DNA of 64,000 nucleotides, taken from positions 124,001 to 188,000 of the forward strand of contig JAEPNO010000003.1 in NCBI GenBank assembly GCA_017643365.1, given 5' to 3'. A model generated the notes under the pieces. It was not told the origin of the DNA. It did no database searches and saw nothing but the letters and a program-made list of their open reading frames with translations. Positions 24,345 through 32,240 of this stretch are shown here, one piece after another. Origin of the DNA: Balneolaceae bacterium. Its GTDB lineage: Bacteria > Bacteroidota > Rhodothermia > Balneolales > Balneolaceae. Positions within the stretch are counted from its first letter, which is position 1. Each line of letters opens with the position of its first letter. Both the position numbers and the translations under genes were made by a program.

Positions 24345-26792
24345 TTAAAATAATCTCGAGAGAGCTACCCCAGGATAAAAGCCCGGTTCATCAATTCGAT
24401 ATGCCAAATCAATTCTGAAGAGGCTAAAGATATTGCTAATGGAAACGCCTACTTCGGCATGTGGAGTCTCGGCATTTGATGGCAGATAGCCTAAGTTTGA
24501 TAAGAAAAATTGCTTCTGCTTTTCAGGTAACCACGTTTGCCCAATTCCACCAAATGTAATTAGGCTGATTCCACTTTTAGCAGCATTTGGGATCCCTAAG
24601 AACTCAAACGGTGTAGAGCGAAAGTTGTGCTCTGCATGAATAGCAGCAAAAGAAGCGCCTTCGTATGGAACATATCGTTTCGAGCGAAAGGCTCCAAAAG
24701 GTGTGAAGTACCCAAGCGCAGCATCGATTGCTCCGTTTTTTTGAACGGGTAACTCACCAATGAATGTCCCTGCATTTATACGGATATCTAGCGAGTTCGG
24801 AATAAACCTACGCTGATAGAACGTAGAGTATCGACGGTATATGTCAATATTGAATTGCGTGAAATTCCAGTCGCTACCAATCGCCTTCAATGATTGCTCA
24901 ACACTAAGTTTGATATTATCTGCACCAATCACCCCCCAAGCTTCTGCCCCCTCACCTGATTCGTAGGAAACGGAAATTGAGCTCAATGTACCTTCTTGCA
25001 CTGCCGGATTAAACCGTTGAACAAAGCTTGAACCAAACAAATCGTAACTGGTTTTATAATCAATACTGGAATGCTCTTCGTATTTAAATCGAGCATTTAG
25101 CCTTCTATTATAACCTTTCAAAGCATAAGCTCCACCCAGGAAAACGCCTTCAACTCGGTAATAATCAAAATAATCGGAGTAGCCAAATAATGGCATCGTA
25201 CTAAGAATTTCCTTATTAAATAGTTCGGAGTTGTATCGGGTTTCGGTTTTGAAATCATATCCCGCAGTTAATGCTAATCGACGAGTTTTTTTCAATGGCC
25301 ACCAGCTCACATCTACACCATGCGAAACTTCCTCGTAGCCTAAGCTATACCCTAGCCTCAATCTGGAACGTAATCTTCGATCCATATACCTCTTTTGATG
25401 CTCGAAGCCTGCATAAATAGCATCTACCCTGTTAAATCGTGCATCAATGGATGTATTCTGCCTCAATCTCTCAAATGCAGATGGCTCTTTTCGCTCGCGA
25501 TAGGTTGTTTGTGTGCCATCAGAACTTGTTTCTACACGAATAGTCACATCACTATCGCTATCATCGTCATCCATATCGATAAAGCGAGTAAGAAATCCTT
25601 TTGGCCGAAATGCTTTTTCTAAGGTTGCTGTGCTATCTAAAGTATCATAAGCTTCAAGCTCAACTTTTGATAACGGCACCACATCTACTGTTGCAGTAAA
25701 TAAAGAATCTGTTTTATTTATGGTTGTAGAATCTATCTTAAACCAATCCGAATCGGTAAAAATTGAATCCGGTAACTCCGTATTCACTAAATAATCATTT
25801 AGCTTAGAAACCTGCTTAAAACCAATAGGTGGAAATCTCAGCCCGGGTACACCTACTTCAATTGTTCCTTCCATTCTAAAGTCGACAGGCAACCAAAACT
25901 CTCCTCCGAAATTGCTGAATTGTTGCTCGTAGTACATGTTGAAATCCTGAATTGGTGGCGGAAAAACAATTACAGAATTAGGTTTTAATCGAACAGATAT
26001 TAGTGCGTAATCTTCATCTTGTACATAAATTGTACCTTCGAACAAAGGCTGCAGTTTTCTTTTTGATGTAACCTCAATTTCAAATATTACTTTGTCGTCA
26101 ATTTTCGAAAAATCAACAAGCTCGAAATTATAAAACTTAAGTGCATTCGGGTGGGTTATACCAACTACATCAAACTCAACAATGTCTAAATTATCATCAT
26201 AAAAATTAGGCAAGTAACTTACTCCCGCAAAATTGTCGCTCCCTTCAATATTGGCTGTTTGCCTTCGCGATTTTAACACCTCACGATTTCCCAACTCTTT
26301 ATCCCAATATGCTTGAGAAATACTTTCCGTTATCGAAACAATAGAAGTATCGGTTCTCAATTGCTGCCTGCTATATGCATCAACTGTATAATTTTGCAAG
26401 TTTTCTCTCCAGATCTGTTTCCTTCGAATTACTTCTTTCATGATCGAAATGGCGGGATCCTCGCCGGTTACCGTAATTTCCTGCATCTCTAGAAAAGCCT
26501 CTTCCATTAAAAAATCTATGGGACCTTCATGATTAGCTGATAGCTCAATTTCTTTGGTTTGATAGCCTAAATAACGAACTACGATAGTTGAGGGAAATGT
26601 ATCCACCCTTAAAGTGAATTCACCATCGGCATTTGCAATGGTGCCTTTGTAGGTGTCTTTAATTATGATATGTGCAGCAGCGAGTGGCTCAAGAGTTTGA
26701 GCATCTACGATTTTACCCGTTATTATTTTTTGCGCGCTAGCTGAATTTGTTAACAAAATTAGTGTGAAAGCGAGCCCTAAAAGTCGTTGCAT
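24345..26792 (-). CDS. DUF5686 outer-membrane protein with carboxypeptidase-regulatory-like domain
   Basis: An 815-residue protein with a signal peptide (1-20), then a carboxypeptidase regulatory-like beta-sandwich (about 22-108; ITGKIVDAQTLEPLAAAHII, then NADGEFTLRV). The rest, with beta-rich segments ending in LF, fits the DUF5686 barrel family of Bacteroidota. The N-terminal plug-like domain resembles that of SusC-type receptors, but no TonB box or plug domain is recognised. Function in the family is not established. It is transcribed toward the OmpA-like gene and separated from it by the terminator. Confidence 0.82.
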   Translation of the reverse strand: MQRLLGLAFTLILLTNSASAQKIITGKIVDAQTLEPLAAAHIIIKDTYKGTIANADGEFTLRVDTFPSTIVVRYLGYQTKEIELSANHEGPIDFLMEEAFLEMQEITVTGEDPAISIMKEVIRRKQIWRENLQNYTVDAYSRQQLRTDTSIVSITESISQAYWDKELGNREVLKSRRQTANIEGSDNFAGVSYLPNFYDDNLDIVEFDVVGITHPNALKFYNFELVDFSKIDDKVIFEIEVTSKRKLQPLFEGTIYVQDEDYALISVRLKPNSVIVFPPPIQDFNMYYEQQFSNFGGEFWLPVDFRMEGTIEVGVPGLRFPPIGFKQVSKLNDYLVNTELPDSIFTDSDWFKIDSTTINKTDSLFTATVDVVPLSKVELEAYDTLDSTATLEKAFRPKGFLTRFIDMDDDDSDSDVTIRVETSSDGTQTTYRERKEPSAFERLRQNTSIDARFNRVDAIYAGFEHQKRYMDRRLRSRLRLGYSLGYEEVSHGVDVSWWPLKKTRRLALTAGYDFKTETRYNSELFNKEILSTMPLFGYSDYFDYYRVEGVFLGGAYALKGYNRRLNARFKYEEHSSIDYKTSYDLFGSSFVQRFNPAVQEGTLSSISVSYESGEGAEAWGVIGADNIKLSVEQSLKAIGSDWNFTQFNIDIYRRYSTFYQRRFIPNSLDIRINAGTFIGELPVQKNGAIDAALGYFTPFGAFRSKRYVPYEGASFAAIHAEHNFRSTPFEFLGIPNAAKSGISLITFGGIGQTWLPEKQKQFFLSNLGYLPSNAETPHAEVGVSISNIFSLFRIDLAYRIDEPGFYPGVALSRLF

Positions 26793-26877
26793 GTGTATGA
26801 TTTAATTCGTTGAAACTAACGAACTCACTACTAATTTAATGCGCAAATGTTTCAGTTAAATTGAATTCTAATTCAAC

Positions 26878-27171
26878 TCATGCCTTAAATTTATCGCTCT
26901 TATTAAAAATGAGGCCAAGAAGTGCTGTAAATAATGCGGCCCCAACAATCGACCAAATAATTGGAAAAGGTTGATCTTCGATGGTAATAGTCCAAAGCTG
27001 TGGAAATTCGAGCTCAACGGCAATCCATTTGCCAATAATCGCGCCGATAAATCCAACTACGGCCGACATTAAGCATCCGCCGCTACCTAATTTAAATCCA
27101 CCGATACTTTGTCCAATTCCACCACAAATGGAAGCAATTAATACAAGTACTAAAAAATCAAATATTCCCAT
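26878..27171 (-). CDS. GlsB/YeaQ/YmgE-like stress membrane protein
   Basis: A 97-residue inner-membrane protein, taken from the second ATG (MGIFDFLVLVLIAS). The longer frame from 27210 lacks support because the first hydrophobic segment starts at the second Met. Three hydrophobic stretches with glycine-rich turns (CGGIGQSIGG, CLMSAVVGFIGAIIGKW) fit the transglycosylase-associated/YeaQ family. Members are small and often stress-induced, with no defined activity. It is a single gene with 85 bases to the DUF5686 start. Confidence 0.75.
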   Translation of the reverse strand: MGIFDFLVLVLIASICGGIGQSIGGFKLGSGGCLMSAVVGFIGAIIGKWIAVELEFPQLWTITIEDQPFPIIWSIVGAALFTALLGLIFNKSDKFKA

Positions 27172-27250
27172 AACGTTTAAATAGATAATGCTGTGCGTTA
27201 AACGTAACAAATGTTGTTGGGTTCCACAATTCCATTTCCATCATTCACTA

Positions 27251-27282
27251 TTTGTTAAAACCATAGGTAAAATGTAAGTTAT
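27251..27282 (+). promoter_or_regulatory. Bacteroidota-type promoter of the SPOR lipoprotein gene
   Basis: TTTG at 27251-27254, 20-base spacer, TAAGTTAT at 27275-27282. The gene starts at 27328. The -7 box matches TAnnTT but not the last two bases of TAnnTTTG. Confidence 0.4.
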
Positions 27283-27327
27283 CATTAAGTCTCAGACAGC
27301 TCTTTATCAAATTAATTATCTGGAATT

Positions 27328-27819
27328 ATGAAGAACGCACACATCTTCTCACTCACTTTAGTGGTACTCTTATTTTCATTGGCCTCGTGCGGTGAAAGTG
27401 AAGAAGAAAAACAAGCTCGATTACAAGCTTATCAAGATTCATTGCGAGCCGTAGAGCAAGCTAAAGTAGCCGAAATGATGGCTCAAATGCAGGATTCGAT
27501 CGATGCAGCCGAAGCCCAAGAAATGCCTGCCGAAGAAGAAGAAATGCCCATGAGTGCAACCGGCATGGTTGAAGACGGCAGCTTTGTGGTACAAGTTGGA
27601 GCTTGGCGATCACAAGAAAAAGCTCAATCATTTGTAGATCGCTGGTCAGATCGAAATTACCCAAATGCTTACGTTGTAAAAATTGGTGATGAAGCCTCCG
27701 GCGATGTTTGGTTTCGAGTTCGCGTGGGCGACTTTACCAATAAAATGGAAGCCGAAAATTTTGGGGCAGAATTAGCCCGCGAAATAAACTCCGGGTACTG
27801 GGTTGCTAATAAAAATTAG
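27328..27819 (+). CDS. SPOR-domain lipoprotein
   Basis: A 163-residue lipoprotein with lipobox SLASC (Cys21). An acidic, alanine-rich helical linker (about 24-78, for example QEMPAEEEEMP) leads to the SPOR domain at about 85-160 (FVVQVGAWRSQEKAQSFVDRW, then VWFRVRVGDFTNKMEAENFG). SPOR domains bind denuded septal peptidoglycan, so the protein is probably a cell-division or wall-turnover factor at the outer membrane. It stands alone, with a candidate structured 3' region downstream. Confidence 0.88.
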   Translation: MKNAHIFSLTLVVLLFSLASCGESEEEKQARLQAYQDSLRAVEQAKVAEMMAQMQDSIDAAEAQEMPAEEEEMPMSATGMVEDGSFVVQVGAWRSQEKAQSFVDRWSDRNYPNAYVVKIGDEASGDVWFRVRVGDFTNKMEAENFGAELAREINSGYWVANKN

Positions 27820-27847
27820 TAGCTAAAAGCATTTAAAATTTATAGTT

Positions 27848-27952
27848 GTAAGTGTGCCATGCATTTACGTAATTAAAATACGCTCAAGTAGCGTCTCTCT
27901 TGATGAATAGTCAGCCCCGTACATTCGAAAAATGTGCGGGGCTATTTTTTTT
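27848..27952 (+). ncRNA. Candidate structured RNA or 3' UTR with three hairpins
   Basis: After the SPOR gene there are three hairpins in a row. The first is 27848-27868 (GTAAGTG/CATTTAC, one wobble). The second is 27880-27894 (ACGCT/AGCGT). The third is the terminator at 27913-27943. No reading frame fits. It may be a small RNA or only the 3' UTR of the SPOR gene. The terminator is firm; an RNA gene is a guess. Confidence 0.3.
27913..27952 (+). terminator. Intrinsic terminator after the SPOR gene
   Basis: AGCCCCGTACATT pairs with AATGTGCGGGGCT (13 positions, one T-G wobble) around CGAAA, followed by eight T (27945-27952). Confidence 0.88.
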
Positions 27953-28065
27953 GAATCTTTTTTTTACGGGCTCGTACAAGGCGTGTCCGTGATTTATTTT
28001 TCTAATTCTCGGGATAACGTTATAATCCGCAGATACGACACCACAAACTTTTTAACTTAAGCGAA

Positions 28066-28407
28066 ATGAAAAATTTCAGCATCGCAAAACGGCAGGTCGA
28101 CCAAATTAGTGTGCTTGATATAAGCGGAGAACTCGATGCCCATACCGCATCGCAGCTAGAGAATTCTCTTAAAGCCCTGATCGAATCAAAAAACATCAAG
28201 ATAATCGTTAATTGTGCAAAACTGGATTATATTGCCAGTGCCGGACTCGGGGTATTTATGGCTTACATCGAAGATGTAAGGGGTTTAGGCGGCGATATTA
28301 AACTCTCTAACATGAACGACAGAGTTTATAACGTTTTCGATTTATTAGGATTTCCAACATTATATGACATTGTAGACGATGAGCGAGATGCAGTAAAGGC
28401 ATTTTAA
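28066..28407 (+). CDS. STAS-domain anti-anti-sigma factor
   Basis: A 113-residue single STAS domain. The phosphorylated serine region is DYIASAGLGVFMAY (SpoIIAA DSSGLG type), placing the Ser at about residue 60. In partner switching the unphosphorylated form binds the anti-sigma kinase and frees its target. The kinase is the next gene, 10 bases downstream, and the phosphatase is third, so the module is complete except for an output. A perfect TATAAT sits at 28020-28025, upstream of the gene, but no clear -35 was seen. Confidence 0.9.
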   Translation: MKNFSIAKRQVDQISVLDISGELDAHTASQLENSLKALIESKNIKIIVNCAKLDYIASAGLGVFMAYIEDVRGLGGDIKLSNMNDRVYNVFDLLGFPTLYDIVDDERDAVKAF

Positions 28408-28417
28408 TAAAGAAGAA

Positions 28418-28837
28418 GTGGCAGGCAAAAAAAAATATACACTCTCCGTCGACTCCTCAACTAAACACCTGAGCGAGGTTCGAGACTTTGTAGCCGAACA
28501 TGCTCAAAATGTTGGTTTAACAGAGAAAGATATTTCTGAAATCCGCCTAGCTGTTGATGAAGCCTACACGAACATTATTAAGCACGCTTATAAAAACAGA
28601 CCCTCTAAACCGGTTAAGATTGAAATTGGTGTCGATGCAAAAAAACTCTGGATTTCGATTATGGATGAAGGGGAAAGCTTTAAACCGGATGAATACAAAG
28701 CCCCGGACATTTTAAAACGTATTAAGAACAAACAACGCGGGGGTATGGGCGTATTTTTGATCCAAAAACTTATGGATCAGGTGCAATACAACCGCAAAGG
28801 CAAGATGAACGAGATCCGAATGGTTAAAAACCTTTGA
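28418..28837 (+). CDS. RsbW-like anti-sigma kinase (HATPase)
   Basis: A 139-residue GHKL-type ATP-binding serine kinase. The N box is EAYTNIIKHAY (about 49-59), G1 is DEGESFKP, and G2 is RGGMGVFLI. These fit RsbW/SpoIIAB-like partner-switching kinases that phosphorylate the STAS protein. The gene opens with GTG 10 bases after the STAS stop. No sigma factor is encoded nearby; the target may be elsewhere or not a sigma factor. Confidence 0.88.
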   Translation: MAGKKKYTLSVDSSTKHLSEVRDFVAEHAQNVGLTEKDISEIRLAVDEAYTNIIKHAYKNRPSKPVKIEIGVDAKKLWISIMDEGESFKPDEYKAPDILKRIKNKQRGGMGVFLIQKLMDQVQYNRKGKMNEIRMVKNL

Positions 28838-28843
28838 GATCCT

Positions 28844-30565
28844 ATGAACAACTCCCCTCAATCTAACGACGAACGCAGAAGCCGGTTTGAACTGCGCACA
28901 CTTCTTGAAACCAGCCGGCTACTCATCGAATCTCAAGACCCAGATTTTGTTCTCAACAATCTCCTGCTTATAACAATGGGAAAATTGTTGGTGCCTAAAG
29001 GTATGATTTTGATTCACAAACCGGGCGACGCTTCTTATCTAGTTTCAAAATCTAAAGGTAGAGATTGGTTGACCGAAGGTTCTGATCTGAAAGTAGAATT
29101 TGATCAAAAATTACTTGATACTTCTGTAATTCATGGCAAAAAATATTCTACAGTTTTTGATGCAATTGGCATTGAGAAAGAAAGTATTCTGTTCAATTTA
29201 AAGACAAGTAATCACCATTTGGGTTTTCTTTGTCTTGGGCCAAAGGGTACAAAACAACCACTTACAGGTGGCGAAATTGAATTTATTGAAAGCTTGAGCA
29301 TTATCTCATCTGTGGCTATTGCTAATTCAAGAATGTTCAAAGAGCTCCGCCACATAAATCGGCGGCTTGATCGAAAAGTTCACGATTTAAATACTCTGTT
29401 AGAGCTTAGCAAAGACTTTAACATGATGGTAGATCGTGACGAAATAGCTCGCGTATTTAAATTTGCGATGCTTGGGCAGATGCTCATCCGGACGTTCTTC
29501 TTTGCGCTGGATATTGACGGTAAACGCTCGATTATTTCCATTAGCGGAATAAAAGATGCACCTACCGATGAAGATCTTGACAAGCTTTTTGGGATGGAAG
29601 ACATCGCCAGAACCGACGATGTGAAAGACTGTGCATTCTTAGCAGATAACAACATCGACCTACTAATTGGTTTACGATTCCAAAACGAAAAAATTGGGGT
29701 GGTTGGGGTTGGTCCGCGTGCAACCATGGAGGGTTACGGCGACGCTGAAATCAATTTCCTACAATCGCTGGGCAACCTTGCCTTGCTCACTATCCAAAAA
29801 ACATTATTGTTGGAAGAGCAGATTGTAAAAAAGCGCATGGAAGAAGAACTAAATCTTGCCAAAACTATCCAAGAAGGGTTGCTTCCATCACCAATCCCGC
29901 AAATTCCCGGAATGGAAATTGCAGCAGTGAACGTATCGTCGCGGCAAGTTGGTGGTGATTACTTTGATGTTCTAAAGCTGGAAGATAACGGACATTTATT
30001 AGCAATTGCCGATGTTACGGGTAAAGGAATACCTGCATCGCTTTTGATGGCCAACCTCCAATCGATGTTACATGCATTAGCCCCATTAGAAGTAACACTC
30101 GAAGATGCTACCGGGCGAATAAATGACATCATTTACGAGAATACTCCATCAGATAAATTTATCACCTTTTTCTGGGGTAAAATCACCGATGATGGCAAGA
30201 CTTTTAAATACACCAATGCTGGGCACAACCCACCCATGGTATTTAAAAAGGATCAAAAAGAACCAATTTTACTGGAAGATGGCGGAGTGATTCTTGGAGC
30301 TGTGCCTACCATGTTACCTTACAGCAGTGCCGAGTACAAAATTGAAGAAGGTGATTTACTCGTTTTCTTTACCGATGGGGTAACTGAGGCTATGAACCCG
30401 GAACAAACCGAAGAGTACGAAGAGCACCGATTAATCGACTGCGTAAACGCTAATCGTGATAAAGATGCGAATGGAATTATGAACGCCATCATTCGAGATA
30501 TCAATCATTTTTCGAATAACATTCAGTACGATGATATCACGATGATAATTTTGAAAGTTAGTTAA
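28844..30565 (+). CDS. RsbU-like PP2C phosphatase with GAF-type sensor region
   Basis: A 573-residue protein with tandem GAF-like regions (about 15-165 and 190-320), then a coiled segment and a PPM/SpoIIE phosphatase domain (about 350-572). Metal motifs are visible: VGGDYFD, IADVTGKGIPAS, FFTDGVTEAMN and DDITMII. By family role it dephosphorylates the STAS protein and switches the module on in response to a signal bound or sensed by the GAF region. It starts 6 bases after the kinase gene. Its last 8 bases overlap the 3' end of the convergent MltF-like gene. Confidence 0.9.
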   Translation: MNNSPQSNDERRSRFELRTLLETSRLLIESQDPDFVLNNLLLITMGKLLVPKGMILIHKPGDASYLVSKSKGRDWLTEGSDLKVEFDQKLLDTSVIHGKKYSTVFDAIGIEKESILFNLKTSNHHLGFLCLGPKGTKQPLTGGEIEFIESLSIISSVAIANSRMFKELRHINRRLDRKVHDLNTLLELSKDFNMMVDRDEIARVFKFAMLGQMLIRTFFFALDIDGKRSIISISGIKDAPTDEDLDKLFGMEDIARTDDVKDCAFLADNNIDLLIGLRFQNEKIGVVGVGPRATMEGYGDAEINFLQSLGNLALLTIQKTLLLEEQIVKKRMEEELNLAKTIQEGLLPSPIPQIPGMEIAAVNVSSRQVGGDYFDVLKLEDNGHLLAIADVTGKGIPASLLMANLQSMLHALAPLEVTLEDATGRINDIIYENTPSDKFITFFWGKITDDGKTFKYTNAGHNPPMVFKKDQKEPILLEDGGVILGAVPTMLPYSSAEYKIEEGDLLVFFTDGVTEAMNPEQTEEYEEHRLIDCVNANRDKDANGIMNAIIRDINHFSNNIQYDDITMIILKVS

Positions 30566-32069
30566 GGGTCTTAATTCCCATAATTCCGGGAATGCCATTT
30601 CCTCGAAACTCATTCATTGCCAATATCGCCTCATAAGTCTCGTAGCGGTTCATAATCTCGTTAACATAACGTACGGTCTCTATCCCCCTGCAAAAGCCGT
30701 ACCGAGCATTTTGATAGTATCTGCGCTGCATTAGCTTTAACAACGAGCCTGAAATTTCATCCCAATTATTTGGATTCTTGTTTTGGTCGATGGTTAAGCG
30801 CCGGGCATCAGCCACATGCCCCATTCCAGCGTTATAAGTTGCAAGTGCAAAACGCCATTGATTGGTTGAATCCATATAAGCATAATGATCCAAATGCTCT
30901 TTAATGATGCGGGCCCCTTCGCGAGCATTTATTTCCGGTACAAACAATGAATCTTCCGGAATTTCTGAAAATCTAGGTAATACCTGCATTAAACCAACTG
31001 CACCTGCCCAACTAATTGAGGTTGGATCAAATTTCGATTCCTGAGCAGCAATGGCTGTTAACATTAGCCAATCCAAATCGAATTCGGCAGCAACCTGCTG
31101 TAATAAACTATCATATGGAGAAATTATACCGATTGGGCCCTCTTCAAGCTCAGGATTAAAATATTCGGCGATTTGAGAGCTTCCCTCGTAATATTTTTTA
31201 CGCAGAATATTTAGAAAAGCAGATCGCTTTGGGATCCCCTCTTCGTCATATCTAAAATGACTTTTGAGGAATCGGTCCATTCTGGTTTTCAAATCTTGCG
31301 AATTTGGGCGAACAGCCCATGCAATTTCATCCCTCTCAGTGATTTGCGGTCCCGCCACTAGACCAGGCATATATTTGCTGGTAGCAAAGAAAATATTATC
31401 GTCGGCTACGGTTGCTGCAATGGTACCATTTGCCACTTGAAATAATAGCGACTCGGTATCCATATCCTCACTTACAACATTAATCTGCAAATTAAAGCCT
31501 TGCTCTCGTAAACTTTCTAGGGATTTATAATACGAACTGTTTCTACGAATGGTGATCGGAATCCCCTCTAGCTCACTTATACTTTCCGGTTCAAAATCAA
31601 GCTCGTCAGAAAGCACAACAATTTGATTTACTAAATTATAAGGTCGAGTAAATTCAACAATTTCTTCCCGTTCTTCTGTAATGGTATAATTTGCGGCAAT
31701 TAAATCGCCTTCGCCTTTATATAGCAAATCATAAGGGCTTTCATCCGGGGCGGTAATCACTACTTCTAAGGCAAGATCATTTTGCTTGGCAAACTCTCTC
31801 ACCAGTTCGTATTCGAAGCCAACCTGAATGCCACGATGTAGAAAGTAAGCTCCGGAACTATAACTGGTTATCATTCTAAGAACCCCACTGCGTTTGATCT
31901 CTGCAAGATCACGCTCTATGGGTTTCTCAACCGAAACGCCCAGAAGTTCGCTTCGGGTTATTTCTTCGTTCTTGGTTTGTTTGGTGCATGAAACTGATAA
32001 TGCTATTCCGATTGCCAAGAGCCAAATGCAATACTTTTTAACAGATAATATATCTTGTAAAGTTTTCAT
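30558..32069 (-). CDS. mltF: MltF-like membrane-bound lytic transglycosylase
   Basis: A 503-residue lipoprotein-type enzyme with lipid site in ALSVSC (Cys28). The N-terminal half (about 60-285) is a periplasmic amino-acid-binding (SBP type 3) domain (GVLRMITSYSSGAYF, then FEYELVREFAKQ). The C-terminal half has the SLT catalytic region with active Glu in AAQESKFDPTS, AVGLMQVLP and ATYNAGMGH. It cleaves peptidoglycan to 1,6-anhydromuropeptides. It is transcribed from the divergent region with the TonB receptor and overlaps the phosphatase gene by 8 bases at its 3' end. Confidence 0.9.
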   Translation of the reverse strand: MKTLQDILSVKKYCIWLLAIGIALSVSCTKQTKNEEITRSELLGVSVEKPIERDLAEIKRSGVLRMITSYSSGAYFLHRGIQVGFEYELVREFAKQNDLALEVVITAPDESPYDLLYKGEGDLIAANYTITEEREEIVEFTRPYNLVNQIVVLSDELDFEPESISELEGIPITIRRNSSYYKSLESLREQGFNLQINVVSEDMDTESLLFQVANGTIAATVADDNIFFATSKYMPGLVAGPQITERDEIAWAVRPNSQDLKTRMDRFLKSHFRYDEEGIPKRSAFLNILRKKYYEGSSQIAEYFNPELEEGPIGIISPYDSLLQQVAAEFDLDWLMLTAIAAQESKFDPTSISWAGAVGLMQVLPRFSEIPEDSLFVPEINAREGARIIKEHLDHYAYMDSTNQWRFALATYNAGMGHVADARRLTIDQNKNPNNWDEISGSLLKLMQRRYYQNARYGFCRGIETVRYVNEIMNRYETYEAILAMNEFRGNGIPGIMGIKTLN

Positions 32070-32240
32070 GGCTAGTTAAATCGACTCTCCGTTTAAATTG
32101 AAATAAAATTATCTTCCCCTCATCTACGTTACATTCTACCTTAGTTTAAGGCTTTTTCAGAGTTTTTAGTAATTCATTAAAAACTTTAAACACTTATTAT
32201 AAATATCATCTTTAATTAATTCAAGTATTTAACACCTTTC

